64,000 nt of DNA from Ignelater luminosus (taxonomy: Eukaryota; Arthropoda; Insecta; Coleoptera; Elateridae), in the NCBI GenBank assembly GCA_011009095.1, contig VTPC01000020.1, forward strand, positions 136,315-200,314. Direction: 5' to 3'. Under the pieces are notes generated by a model that was given only the letters and a program-made list of their open reading frames with translations, was not told where the DNA came from and made no database searches. The translations under genes and the position numbers were made by a program. This document shows positions 22,231 to 34,525 of the stretch, in pieces (the stretch's first letter is position 1; the number at the start of each line of letters is the position of its first letter).

Positions 22231-22840
22231 ACTGTATAGTAATCTAGGGTGTCATACTAGGTCGAATGCTTGACTGATGTCTAGGAAGGCAGCGGAACAA
22301 TACTATTTAAGTTCTAATGCTACATTTATTACTTACACAATACGATGAACCTGTTGAATTGTTGAATGTGAAACCAATCTGATAGTCCGGAATCCACTTA
22401 TCGGGAGACAAATCTTGGCTAAGTTTATGAAGTAATATTTTTTTGGGCAATCTGAAAATAATCGGCAGCAGAGCCAAGATAACTTAAGATTCACTTTTTT
22501 TTAGATGAGATAGATGTTAGTGACTAGTAGAAGTAAGACCCTTGCCTTATCTATAAAGTGAATTATCGACGGCCCCGTTTTCAAACAGTGGGATATCATT
22601 TTTATGCTATTATATCGTTGCGTGTGCCAACTTTCGTGCACGACGCAAAGAATTTTCTAGTTCCACTTTTTCTTTAGAAATGGACGAATTATGTGTATTT
22701 TCCAAATTAAAAAGGAATCCGTTAGCGTTAATCGGATGAAAATGATCTGCAAAGATTTGCACCGTTGCTTTTGAATTAGACACCAGCCCTGTATTGAGGT
22801 TATCTGGACAAAGCCTTCTGACTTTAATCAATGATTAATG
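22231..22840 (-). pseudogene. Jockey-like LINE, upstream RT part
   Basis: Read leftward from 22.83 kb: NSKATVQIFADHFHPINANG, the linker before RT (AxxFAxxF); then RLPKKILLHKL, DYQIGFTFNNST (the IPDxQFGFR block) and EQVHRIV; then AAFLDISQAFDLV (RT motif A with catalytic aspartate), a stop, and HPRLLYSL. The next expected block, the SYLSERTF region, is found at 20.45 kb on the far side of the mariner-like insertion. Stops within the RT show that the copy is dead. Confidence 0.75.
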
Positions 22841-23527
22841 CTGTTGCTCTGTCCTCAAGAAGAAAACAAAAGCCGCTGTAGACACCTTTGTGCCTCTTCA
22901 GACGGTTAATGATTTACACGTGGTCACATCTCAGCTGGTCAGCTGCACGTGGCAGCTGCTGTTCAACATGACGTTGGTAGAAGTAGTAGTAGTTGCAGTA
23001 GTAGGTTTTCCCTGGAAAATGGATGACTGTCAAGCCGCTCTTATTTTACTTACACTTACTTTGTGAAACTCCATGTAACAATACATATCATTATCAAATT
23101 AATATACAAGTTGTCACAATAACCAACCAGAAATTATGACTTTCAGTCTTTATCCAACACAAGTGCTTTGATTGATTCTAGAATAAATATCTTCCAGACT
23201 TTGTAAGAAATTTTAAATCTATTAGCAGATGTTGCATTTGAAGACGCAAACTACCAAAATCATGAGGTTGTTGTTTTCTATAGAACATTCAAAAGTATTG
23301 TTCTGCAAATCGACCTGATGATTTTAGACTCTAGTTAAGTAGGCATCCCTGTAACAATCAACATAAAGTTTTGATGTTCCCGTTAAGAGGCGATAAGACC
23401 AAACAAGGAATGAATGTGCATACGGGTTGCTCAATTTTGGAAACGGGCTAAGTTCAATAAAAATTTTACTTATTCTTGCCTATAATTACATTTACAATTT
23501 TGTCCAAAACCCAAATGAGTAAATATA
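22841..23527. other. No recognisable gene
   Basis: Short GTA-rich tract at 22973-23005; otherwise nothing identifiable. Confidence 0.4.
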
Positions 23528-23529
23528 TA

Positions 23530-24950
23530 CAGTGTGTCCCAAAAGCATGGAATATCCTATATATCTCAGTAAAAATGCATTTTATGGAAACATGTTTCCT
23601 ATAAAAGTTGTTTAGTGTTTAGTTTTACATTACAGGGTAATACCAAATAAGTATTTTCTAAAAAACAAAAGCGCAACGAATAATGCTTCAATTTTTTTTC
23701 ATGGGAAGGTACCCCTTTATTGTACTCATTTGATAGGGAATGTGTTTCTCTTTTCAATGATGTAAAACTTTGATACACTAGCATAAGTAAATTTTGATTA
23801 AAACGCAAGAAATTGTTTGAATAACGCTTAAAAGTTTATTTATTCATCGGTTACCTTTCCAGACGCGGTTTTTTAAATTTTCAATATCATCTCGTCACAT
23901 TATGATCGGTGTGATACACTTTTGTTTGTTGCAACAATTGAATGCGTCGTAGAAATGTCAATTAATAACCGAACTGAAGCGAAAAGTTATTTGTTTAATT
24001 AATTTAAGCATGTTGATTAACGTGAGGATAACAAAGTTAAAAAAATACGACTTGCTATGGATCATTGCTCAGAAAGACATCTTATCAAAATTTTAATGAT
24101 GCTGGGATATGGAGACAGAAGAAGAACACAGGAGGAAGTTTGCAATTTGTTTAATAACGTGCACCCCGAATACCATATTTCTCAGTCTACTGTAAGTAAA
24201 ATTTTGCATAAATTTCGTGAGACGGGTTCCGTCAAAGATCGTCCAAAAACGGGCAGACCTAAAGCTCTAAATAATGAACGTGAGAATATAATGTTGGCTG
24301 TCCTGGAAAATCCACATGTTTCTGTTCGACAAATTGCTCGTGAACATACTTTGAAGAAATCCACTGCACACGAAGTTCTAAGAAAGGAGAGGTGACATCC
24401 GTATAAACCTTGTATAGTTCAAGAATTATTAGAAGATGATTTAGATCGAAGATTGCAATTTTGCGAAGAAATAACACGTAGGCTTCAGGAAAATGCAAAT
24501 TTTCATAAAAATATCCTCTTCACTGATGAGGCAACGTTTTGTTTGAATGGTACCATTAACAAACAAAACACGCGCTACTGGTCTTCGCTAAATCCTGTCT
24601 GGTATGTAGAAGGGCACACCCAATATCAGCAGAAAGTCATTGTCTGGGCAGGAATTATTGGAACCCAAATTTTGGGACCTTTTTTTATAGAACATAATTT
24701 AACAGCGGATGCTTATCTAAATTTTTTAAAAATTGACTTAGTTCCTGCTTTAGCTGTTTTATTACCTAATGAACTAGATCCAGATGTACCCCATAACAGA
24801 ATATGGTTGCAACAAGACGGGGTTCTTCCTCATTTCGGAATTAATGTCCGAGAGTTTCTTGATAATACTTTCTCTTATCGATGGACCTGCCAGGATCTTT
24901 GTATTGATTGATTTTAAACATTTCATATGGAAGCATCAAATGATATTTGG
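23530..24950 (+). mobile_element. Mariner-like element, copy 2: long left end and most of transposase, 3' truncated
   Basis: Begins after a TA (23528-23529) with CAGTGTGTCCCAAAAGCATG. The first ~330 bp match the inverted right end of the element at 10,822-11,424, showing that this family has long inverted repeats. The transposase follows from 24,057. The sequence degenerates beyond about 24.9 kb, where the third catalytic residue and the right end should be, and no right inverted repeat is found before 25.1 kb. Confidence 0.85.
24057..24911 (+). pseudogene. Mariner-like transposase, one in-frame stop, C-terminus lost
   Basis: The ATG at 24057 opens a helix-turn-helix region (EEVCNLFNNVHPEY, then ISQSTVSKILHKFRETGSV), then the linker GRPKALNN and a second helix-turn-helix (VSVRQIAREHTLKKSTAHEV). 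A TGA at 24393-24395 interrupts, and the same frame continues with HPYKPCIVQELLEDDLDRRL. The catalytic domain carries ILFTDEATFCLNG (first aspartate) and IWLQQDGVLPHFGINVREFL (second aspartate, normally QQDGAPPHF). The third acidic residue is not readable. The missing C-terminus is the part that copy 1 kept. Confidence 0.88.
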
Positions 24951-25009
24951 AAAATACAACTGATTCGGTGTACCAAGCACCCCTAATCTTGCGCCGTAGA
25001 ATCTTCCCC

Positions 25010-25040
25010 CGCCGCCGTGTTTAATACTAGGACGGCGGCG
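25010..25040. repeat. GC-rich 9-bp inverted repeat
   Basis: CGCCGCCGT and ACGGCGGCG, separated by 13 bp, stand out against AT-rich surroundings. It could form a stable hairpin. No context links it to a gene. Confidence 0.7.
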
Positions 25041-28000
25041 TTCTGAAACATACTTTTCGAGACGAACATGTTACAGCCTGTATTTCACTTAGAAATTATA
25101 TAACCGACTAAAAAGAAAAAGAATTTATATTTTGCTGCTAGCGTAAAATAATGAGATTTATTGTCTATGATTTTAAGTTAGGGTAAGTGACATAATTGGA
25201 AATATTTATAAATGCTCAAAAATATTAGAGAGCTTCATAAATGTCAAGGTCATGTTACATCCTATTAAAAGCTTCTAGGTTTTACTATTCAAACATAAAT
25301 GGTTTTTTTAATTCAATTTGATATACATGTACATAAAGTTAAAATGGAACATGTAACAGTCATACCTTTGATGCGATCGTTAAATTATTTAGCAAAACTA
25401 TTCCCCCAAAACTTACCAAAATTGAAGTAACTAAAACACTTTAGGCAACTCAAAGTACATCATATGGAATGTACTGTAAGTTTGTTGAAGTTATATATCA
25501 TAGGTAAGGAAGATATAGTAAAAAAAGTATTTTGTTTCTTTACAAAACTTAAGCTACGCTTACTTGAAAGATGGAATGACGCACAGCGCTATTTTCTTGG
25601 AATAAACGAAAGCGTAAAAGTACCTATAAAGAATATTAAGATAAATGTCACCATAAAAACAAGAACGTCACGATAAAACTGTCTAAAACAATATCTTCTA
25701 ACAAAACTTTTTAAGAGTTTTAGATTGATTAAAACAACATATTTTAGAATTAAGTCACTTTGCTTCCACCACGGTTAATATCCATTTGAGTAATTTGATA
25801 CAGTAGTTCCTCAATTTACCTAAGGGTACCCTTAGAATATATGCAAATGTACTAAATAATATTAATATGGAAACATTAAATTTGAATATAAAGTCATTAT
25901 ATTCCGTTATCTGAAAAAATCGTAGTATACAGGGCGATTTCTTAACAGTGGCTGACAAACAACTAGGTAAATGGATTTTTACTAGACAGCATCAAGGGGT
26001 AACAGAGATTAAGTTACATACTAATAATTATTTATTATAATTATAATACCGGACAATTTTCTGCAACTAAATAAAATTTCATTTATCTTATTACACATGT
26101 TATTTCACTAAAAGGAATGAAATGTGAACCGTACACAACTGCAAGCAAAACCCATTAGTCATAACCAGTTTTTACCACCTTGTTATTCTTTTAAAATCTC
26201 GTGGAGTTTATTGGGTCAAATAAGAAATTTAAACAATAAAAATAAACATCGTCATATTCAACGAAGCAATTAAAATTTTATTGGTGTAGATGAATCTGAA
26301 GTAACGCTTGATTTCAAGTTTAATGCAAATGCATTAAAGCACCTACATAAATAAACGAGAAAGGTATCCAATAAAAACGATGTAGATCAGTGGGGAATCC
26401 AGCTACATGCATAATGTTCAAAGCAATACCGATGCTATATCATAAAACAGGATCAATTTTAAATCAGGTAGATTAAAATAAGAAAATATGTGCTTGGTAC
26501 TACGTAAATGAAGTTTAAACTGTTCTTTCTTGATTTAGTCACGTTTCAATTTACTTGTATTGATAAAACTAATATTAGTTAAATCGGTAAGAGAACACGT
26601 TTAAATTGTTGTTGTGCAGGTATAAAGCGATTGACAACAAAATAAAATTACTTGTACTATTTTTCTCTATGTGGGTCATACTCGTAAAAAGATTTTATGA
26701 GAAAAATAAAATTTTCAAATTCGTTGCAAAATGCCAAACTAACGTATGTTCTTGAAAGATATAATTTAAACAAATAAATAAAAATATAACAAAAATATTT
26801 TATAACTAGCAAATTCCATTTAGAAATAAAAACTGTAAATCCTGATTTCCAATGATTTCGTTTTGAGAAAATTAAATTAGATGTGTTCTGTTGTACGTGG
26901 GATTTCCCTGACCGCATTTCGTACCGTGCTCTGTTAGGAACTGAGATACAGACGGAAAGCCCTACTAGATACTCTACACCCGACCAAAAATTTCTTGCCT
27001 ATTCAAGATCCTTGCGGTGTTGTTATCAATAAATTTAAAATGAACACGAAGTGTAGCAGCTCGGCTAAGTTTCAGTAAGAACAGGCAAGCGATGATGCAG
27101 CTGTTGGAGTTGGAGTCGTTGTAACATTGTATAAAATATAATTTAGAAATAATCAATTTTCACACAACTATTGTTGAGCTAATTTTCTTACGAGTAATTT
27201 AATTTCATTCTAAAAGTATTTTATTTGCATCATCTCTTGTAACACAATTATCTAAGTCGTGATATGAGTTGGAAGAGTTAAGTAATTACATCAAAACAAA
27301 CTCTATAACGCGACGACTCTACTTTAGATCGGTAATTCATTTCCAATACAAAATAGATTTGTATTGTAATTATAACTCTTCAAATCTCAGGTATTATATC
27401 TAACACATCACTTTTTGTAATATTTATTCGCCTACAATGTGTAATCATACTCATGGCCATCTTTCGTATAAGCGGTAAAACAGAATTAATGATCTAGATC
27501 TCACCCACATAACAAACTGCCAGCACGTCAGCTCTACAGCCGAAGATGGCCGGGTTTAGGCTCAAATGACAAATTTTACAAACTACAAAAAGTATTGTTT
27601 TTAAATTACAATCGACCTCAAAATCAAACAGCAGGAACTCTTAGTGTGAAAATCATCAAGTAGAGTAGTATGCAGGAACTACTGTCACTTGAGCTACTGC
27701 AAGACTTGATGTATACTGTACCTGTAACCAATTTACCGCATCACAAAGTCTACTGACGTAAAGATGGCAACAAAAAAGTAAGAATCAAGCTCCGCATTCA
27801 AAGAATCAATGGCTGGACTCGACGTAACTGACATTTATGTAAGGTGGATATAACTAATAAAGAAAAATAAACCAATTGAAGAGACGGAGATTTTCAATGT
27901 ATCTAATAAAGCTATGTTGCTGATTCAGTTGCCACGTAAGAGGAAAAAAATCAAGGAAGATATCGGGATGGTTGAGTTGACAACAACCTGATCGTTTTTG

Positions 28001-28079
28001 TACCGAACACCACAGGTTCTAGCGTATTCCAACTTACAAAAATGACTTTGATAACTTCTACCAGCAGACTATCGGATTA
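25041..28079. other. 3-kb region, no gene recognised
   Basis: AT-rich sequence with short frames only (for example 25464-25676 + and 26657-26917 -), none with a recognisable domain. The part from 27.4 kb on is less AT-rich and may belong to the LTR element whose gag remnant follows, but no protease or RT motif could be read. Confidence 0.35.
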
Positions 28080-28345
28080 ATCTAGAAGCGCATATCAGTC
28101 AAACGGTCCAGAGATATTTCTTTGTGAATTCCTTTGGCTGCCTTTACCACAACGGTTGTAGAATCGACTTGACTACGTAAAGACAATCTTTCGTTAGCAA
28201 ATTGCAGTGTAACTAATACATCTTCTGTGTTTCGAATAGGCTACGGTGACTGTGCGCTAACGTTTGCACATCGGTCACGTAATTTGCCACAGACTCAGTC
28301 TCTCTGTGTCGTTTTCTAAGAGTTTCCACGAACAGCCAAGAACTA
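28080..28345 (-). pseudogene. Gag-like fragment of a Gypsy-type LTR element
   Basis: Read leftward: WKLLENDTERL, then ESVANYVTDVQTLAHSH, SLFETQKMY, a stop, LHCNLLTKD and, in another frame, VVVKAAKGIHKEISLDRLTD. This follows the capsid C-terminal pattern of Gypsy gag (ExVxxYVxxxQTL, then LPExxxLxxIxxNLxxD, then ELVxxA). It is short and broken. It lies on the same strand as, and downstream of, the probable LTR at 29.7-30.1 kb, which supports the call. Confidence 0.4.
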
Positions 28346-29717
28346 CATCTACTCAATCAGTAAATAGATAATTGTTATGGGAAAAATGGAAATTAGAGAA
28401 TCGTAACATAATTTGGCTAACTCGGCAAGTCGAAGATCGAGGTAGTTCTGAGGTATGCTTCGTGGATGGAATATTATCATAATACGAAGTAGGAAGATAG
28501 GTCAAATTTACTTGGCGCCGGCAGGGGGTGGCAAGACAGAGCAACTGCCCTTTCTTTAAAGAAAATAACCGACAGTCGAATTTTTAGAGAACGATAATTT
28601 AAGGTGTTCGCATTCTTTAAAAAAACTTTTTTAAGTACGTAAATGATTATGAAATTTAATCTAAATATACTGCGCAAGCACATGAATATTTATTGCATTT
28701 AATATAAATATTTTATGTAATTAGGTACTTTCGGTTGTTCGTTTATAAACAAACCCTTTTGAAACAGGTTTTCTAAAATCTTCAAACAAATACTTTCTGG
28801 TATTGCGCCAAGCCGCTAATCCTTTCAGATTGACAAGTAGTCAAGTACAAATGTACTTTGCATCGTTGACGTAAATAAGCACATGAACTCTGAGAAACAG
28901 GTATTTTGGAGGTGACTTTTAAAATAATAGTCTTTGTAATATTTTAAAGTAGTGTGTAACGGGAAAATGCTCAAAAGTATGCACAAGTCCCGTCCAGACC
29001 AATGGTAGATGTTAAATCCCGTAGCTCATGCCGCAGATGGGGTGGATTCTCAAATGAACTTACCTAGCCGCACAAAGAGAAACTCACCGATTTCCAAAAC
29101 TCTTACTAACTGATAGATGTTCACAAAAGAGGGCGCCAGCAGTCGTAGATGGAAGGGTTCTGATGGTCGGTCACGCGACTACTCGTGAATTCGACACCCT
29201 GTATATAGGCTTCTTGCGAAGCCTCACCCTGTGTGTAACTTACCTCGTGGAAGCTTTATTAAAACTCGCTTTAACGTTTCACAATTAAGACTCAACACGA
29301 ACAAAAAACTGTATAAACACGTGACTTGTCTTAATCAATTTTGACAAGGAAGTCCTCTGAGGACTTCCTTCCAGGTGATATATGCATGCAGGTCCTTGAT
29401 TCCCACGACAGCAGCTAATCCACGTGGTATTCGACGCAAAATTCTACGTTCACCAATGTTCAAGGGAACTTAGGTTTCAACGAACAATCACTGTTGTTAA
29501 CAATAACCAAAAAGCACAAGAACAAAATCCAAGTGTTTATACACAAATTTTAAAAATAACTAAAACCACTTTGAGTCTCAAACGCTCTTTAAGTTTACTT
29601 AGTCTATTCGGATCACGGAGCTTCCAAGATGTAAAACACACACAATTCAAGTCTTTACGAGGCGGGCAGTTTCTGTTCTCGACCGGCCCTTTAACGTTGC
29701 ACCAGCGGGACCAAAAT
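28346..29717 (-). other. Probable leader region of the Gypsy-type element; no gene
   Basis: Sits between the probable LTR and the gag fragment, on the - strand reading. Beside the LTR the - strand reads TTGGTCCCGCTGGTGC, which may be a primer-binding site, but the tRNA is not identified. A perfect palindrome with 12-bp arms lies at 29346-29370. The + strand frame 29424-29768 (114 codons) shows no domain and is probably antisense chance. Confidence 0.3.
29346..29370. repeat. Perfect palindrome, 12-bp arms
   Basis: AAGGAAGTCCTC and its exact inverted copy GAGGACTTCCTT are separated by one base. Strong cruciform or hairpin potential. Function unknown. Confidence 0.9.
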
Positions 29718-30097
29718 TGTTGCGTTTCTACCCTCTACAATTTTATTTCCTGGGAAATACCAGCGTAACTATAATTGAAGCAAAAACGCCTCCACAATAA
29801 CAAAGCTTTCAAAGCATCGCTTTTCGGTAAACAAACCGGCTTTCCTTCGTGAATAACACGACAAAGACCCGACGAAATAGGATTTCTCGAGTCCGATCTC
29901 TCTTTTACTAAGAGAATCGCTTCAATTAAATTCGGTTTGTAACCACTTCGGATTTGTAGGGGTGACGCCGAAAATTATCCCCGTACGTTGGTTCGAGTAC
30001 GCAGCTCTATTGTACTGCCTATCCTCTCTCTGCGTCTCCTGTTGCGCAATGTGTACTTACTGGAGTGGGGTTGCAAAGTCAGATGCACGCCCTAACA
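29718..30097 (-). repeat. Probable LTR (380 bp), Gypsy-type
   Basis: On the - strand the stretch starts TGTTAGGGCGTGC and ends ACGCAACA (TG to CA). It has an AATAAAATTGTAG signal near its 3' edge and is richer in GC than its neighbours. No second copy lies in the window and no duplication can be tested. Its orientation agrees with the gag-like remnant at 28.1-28.3 kb. Confidence 0.4.
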
Positions 30098-30383
30098 GGT
30101 TAAAAATGCAGAGAATCTTATGGGACCAATAAAAAATCCCACTTCGTAGATTTACCAGATTAAATCTGGCTCAATCGAGACGGTGTGACTTCAATTTTTG
30201 CGACTAAGATTTCAGGAATTTGATATTGGAAAATAGCAAAAGGCACGTCTACCGGAGCCCAGAAGTCGAGACCACAAAGTTATCAATTCTTTAGAATAAC
30301 ATTTTAACAAACTTTCGTTTATAGAATGAAATAATTTAAATATTACGCGTCAAGAAAACAAATACCTGAACGAAATTGAAAGA
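30098..30383. other. No recognisable gene
   Basis: Short spacer between the probable LTR and the hAT element. Nothing identified. Confidence 0.4.
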
Positions 30384-32300
30384 CAAGGGCGGATTTAGTG
30401 CAAATTTTGAAAATAACATCAGAAGTGCCAACGGTCCTAACAACCAGGTGAACATTCGTGTCTGCTTAATAGTTTCTATTTTCTATGCTTAGTTATTGAT
30501 GCAGATGCAGTGATGCTGTTTGCTGGTGTTACTGTTAATTATTATTAATAGTATTATTATAGTTATCGTTAGTTATTTATAAAAACTATCAAAACCAACA
30601 GGGAAAATCTAATGTCAATTATTTCTTCTATAATATTTTGTGAAACACGTGACCTACCCTCCATGGAAAAACCACAGGAAATTTCGAAAATCTGTTAGAT
30701 TTTAGGGCAGAGAGTGGATACTAGGTTTTGTCTTTACACTTATAAAATTGCCAAAAGAATGTAAAACATTCCAGGCATTAAACACAGAATGAAATAATCT
30801 TTATATGTGAAAAGGTTCTTAATGATAAAGTTGTTAATGAGGTGAACAAAAGTGTGGCATTTTCTCTGCTAGCCGATGAAAGCGCTGATATAGCCGGAAA
30901 AAAACAACTATCACTTAGGGTCAGATTCGTGGATTCTGAAAATATAGCGAGAGAAAAATTTTTGGGATTTATTGAACTTTCCATCATGAATGCCAAAGGA
31001 ATATCTGATGCAATTTTACAATCATGCGAAAGTTATGGTTGGGCATTGGATTTGATGGATGCGCAACCATGTCTGGCTGTGAAAATGGAGTACAACGAAT
31101 CATACGTAACAAATACAATAAAGCAATTTGCTTTCATTGTGCGTCTCACAAACTCGATTTAGTACAGAATGATTTCAACGGTGTCTCAGAAATACAGAAT
31201 ACAATTGGAACTGTAAAAGAGACTATAAAAAGTTTTAAGAAAAGTCCTAACAGGAGACGCTTTGCCCCTAACGTTCCTCTATTTTGCGAAACACCTTGAT
31301 CAGCCAAGTATAGATCAATTAGGATATCTGCAGGAAAACTGGAAGAAATAAGTTTTGCCCTTGAGACTCTTTCAACAGATAAAACAGTTAACAAACAAAC
31401 CAGAAACAAAGCCGGTGAATTATTAAATACAACTTCGACTTCCAAATTCGTAGTTGCTATCAACATAATAGCAAAATCTTCCAGTAAGTTGGAACCAGTT
31501 AAAATACCTTACAACCAAAAACAATTGACTTGCTTGAAGTAAAGTCCCACATAGATAGTCTGGTTAGGTTTTTTGAGAACCGTCGAAAAGACAGTGAAAA
31601 GCATTTTAAAGTAGTATTTACTAGGTGTGAGACATATGCTAAAGAGTTTGATTTAGATTGCAAAGCCCCCCGTGTAACCACACATCAAACCCAACAAGAA
31701 AATCATAAAATTAAAACAGCGGAAGAGTATTTCAGAGTGTCGATGTACACACCTTATTAAGATTATTTGATTCTGTTTCTAAGTAGTATATTTTCCAATG
31801 ATTCATCAGATGCATTTCTAATATCAGCCTTACACCTTCCTCAGCTAAATGCAGGGTACGAACAATTTAAGGAGAAAGTGATGTTCTTGCCAAGAAATAC
31901 GACATAGATACTGATACATGAGCAGAGTTGTGGAAAGAAAAAAATATTAATGAGGAAATGGATGTTTTTGAAGAACTAAACAATTGTAATTTTTTCCCAG
32001 CAGTTGAAAAACCACTAAGACTTTTTTTGTGTATGACGCCAACAACAGCAACAATTGAAAGATCGTTTAGTACACTTAGACGTGTTGAAACATGATTACA
32101 TTCAACTGACAGAAGATCGCTTAAGTGGACTGTGTATGTTAAGTGTACACAGAGAAAAAATACAAAAGCAGAATTTATTAGCCTAGTGATAAACAAATTT
32201 GGCAGAAAAAGAAAGCAATTATTATTTTTATTTTCTTGATTTTTAGTCCTAAGTTGGTATTTAAAACTTAAAATGCAATGTGGCAAAATGATTTTCATTT
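30384..32300 (+). mobile_element. hAT-like DNA transposon (ZMYM1/DUF4371 type), right end not found
   Basis: CAAGGGCGGATTTAG at 30384 resembles the CAGGGGCGGATTTAG start of this hAT group, and the transposase remnant follows on the same strand. The matching inverted end could not be found after the C-terminus, so the right boundary is approximate and no 8-bp duplication could be tested. Confidence 0.6.
30690..32186 (+). pseudogene. hAT transposase (DUF4371/ZMYM1-like), multiply frameshifted
   Basis: Conceptual blocks in order: RAESG near 30.70 kb; AFSLLADESADIAGKKQLSL (DUF4371 core with the first acidic motif) and EKFLGFIELS; DGCATMSGCENGVQRI, then FHCASHKLDLVQND; LFCETP, then a TGA where tryptophan is usual, then SAKYRSIRI; LEVKSHIDSLVRFFENRRKD; TAEEYFRVSMYTPY; and the hAT dimerisation tail TPTTATIERSFSTLRRVET, then RRSLSGLCMLSVHREK and a stop at 32184-32186. 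At least four frameshifts and three stops. Such proteins are annotated in host genomes as 52-kDa repressor or zinc finger MYM-type 1-like. Confidence 0.85.
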
Positions 32301-32903
32301 TGGTATTTAATGTCTGAATTCATGTCAAGTTCTTCATACGTAAGTACTAACTTGATAAACTGATCTTGATTAATCGATTGCTCTTGATAAAATGCAAAAT
32401 TTTTCATTAAATGAAAGGAAAATACAATCAGCAAGAAATTGCATTGGTAAACTTATCTCAAAGAAGGTACTCGCAGTAAGCGCTAAAGAGTTTTCGAGAG
32501 GACACGGTAGACATAAGCAGTTTGGCAACGAAAACTACACCCCCGATCTGTAATTGGGTTAACGAAGCAACAATGGAAGCCGTAGAAGGTGCCAGAATAG
32601 CCTTCTCATGGGAGAGGCCTCCAAAGTTCAGACGGACATGGTGTCTGCTTGGTAATTGAAAAAACTTTGATGGAGTAGACGCGCTTCGAGATATTTAGGG
32701 GCTTAACCTATACCATTAAGTCGCACAAGCTCGAAAAATTTTGATTGGCAATTGAAATATTCCCATACAATCTAATTCAACAACGAAAAAATATAATTTT
32801 CCGAAACAGAACAGGATGTTCTCATCCTACTGAGAAGTAACCAATTTGTTTGAAACTGACAGGTTAAAAGCACTTTATAAAATAAATTCAAAGGTATTGG
32901 AAT
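32301..32903. other. No recognisable gene
   Basis: Spacer of moderate GC. No domain or repeat ends recognised. Confidence 0.35.
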
Positions 32904-34525
32904 TGTAACGGTCTTTTGTCGTTATCATCCCGTCACATGGTAAACCTCGCGGTATATCGTCAACATTCCGTGTGAGACATCGCGTATATATAAAAGTTCC
33001 TTTTACAATTTATTTTTTCCTGTTTTGTAACATTATTTCAATTATTAAGGTGGTTTATCTATACCCCATTCTTGCATTATTTTGCGATACAATTAGTTCA
33101 TTTCTTCCATGGGTAGTGGGATAATTTACGGACCGGTAAACCCTTTTCGAATTTTGGGAAGAACGCGGCAAGCCGCCGGACAGAAAGAATAGAATCGTGA
33201 GCAGTGCAAGTTCTTTTCGCACCTCTTTCTCTCGCTGGGACGATTTCCACGTTGGAGAAATCAGGGAAACCCTTTTAAAAAGGGGTAAGTTAACTTTTTT
33301 TCTCGCATCCCTTGCGTCTTCATAACTAATGTTGTTCCTTGTCTCCAGTTTTTTTATTAGACCCTTCACAACGTATTAATCTGGTGGTGAACAAATCTCA
33401 GAAAGATTTCTTCGTTGGAATGATTTCGTGAATTCACCAATAATAGAAGTAATTGCAAAGACAGTCTGATTGTCGACCTCGGATTGCTGCCACGTTGGAT
33501 GCTGGATTCCCATGTTAGCATCTAGTTCTGGAGAGTATGAACTAGCATTAGGTTTCATCCTGTACCTTTTGTTTGTAAATTTGCTTATATTAATTCAGTT
33601 TAATTAAATTTTTTTGTTCATTTAATCCTTGCTTAAAATTTAGAGTGACCCCTTCATATTAATAAGGATTATAACCATTTATTAAAACCAATTTTATTCT
33701 AATTTTTGTTATACCTGTAACTTAAATTTTTTTTCTCTTAAACAACCTAATTTTCAAGAACTGTGAACTATTCGGATTTAAATTGAAGATCTTAATGAAC
33801 GTTGTTTCCTGGGTTTATTTTCTTTTAGCAAGCAATTTTGATCGAACGCTGCTTCCTTCAATACAGTGATAAGAATTGATAAACTTCAATGATTATCCGA
33901 ATCCTGCTATTATTGTTTTACATTTGGCCTGAATTTCATTGTACTCCGGGATAATTTTAATTATGTTCTTTTATAAATTAATGCTTGTAATTTCAGATTA
34001 ATATAAATTATTTTTTTGTTAAATAGGAAATTTTTATTGGCATTTATTCTGTGATTTGATTTTTCACAGCGCTCGAACAGCTTGAGATTATCTGCCGGGT
34101 GTACTTTACGATAACTTTTGTGTAAATTTTTATCTTGTTACCTTGGAATTAATTTTTGTCTTTTCTTAATTTAAATGTTTTATAATTTGTTTATTTACTT
34201 AAAATTTTTTGTCTTTATTAACTAATATTCAAAATTCCTTTAATTTCTAAAAGTGGAGATCTTTACGCTTAATTTTTTGGGTTATAATCTGTTATTAAAG
34301 AGTTATTAAAATAATAATTTTCTATTGCTAATTGGTTTAGATTTAGGAGTAATGTTTTAATTAATAGAATCTTTTAACTGTTGGTTCTAGTAGAATTGTC
34401 AATTTTAGCTTTCAATTCTAAATAACAATTTTGTATGAAACTTTTCACTTGTGGATACACAGAATTTTTTTGTTAATAAAAGCTAATTTTTATTAAATCT
34501 CAATATACGCCGAGGGTTAATTACA
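32904..34525 (+). repeat. Possible long solo LTR (1.62 kb)
   Basis: Starts TGTAACGGTC and ends GGTTAATTACA, the short inverted TGTAA/TTACA ends seen on many Gypsy LTRs. A TATATATAAAAG box lies about 80 bp inside, followed by T-rich, gene-poor sequence. At 33285-33351 a GTAAGT to CTCCAG stretch looks like a small intron. No 5-bp duplication flanks it (GGAAT and ACCTG) and no partner LTR is in the window. The call is therefore tentative. Confidence 0.25.

Noticed and set aside
27654..27711. Imperfect inverted repeat (CATCAAGT…ACTTGATG), considered as a microRNA-like hairpin
   Set aside because: Only the outer 8 bp pair well; the inner stem is too irregular for a precursor.
29424..29768. 114-codon + strand frame with ATG
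   Set aside because: No domain, and it lies antisense in a probable LTR leader. I could not support it as a gene.
32904..33030. Short LTR ending at TTGTAACA near 33,033
   Set aside because: About 125 bp would be too short for this type and no primer-binding site follows; the longer 32,904-34,525 reading has better matching ends, though still weak.
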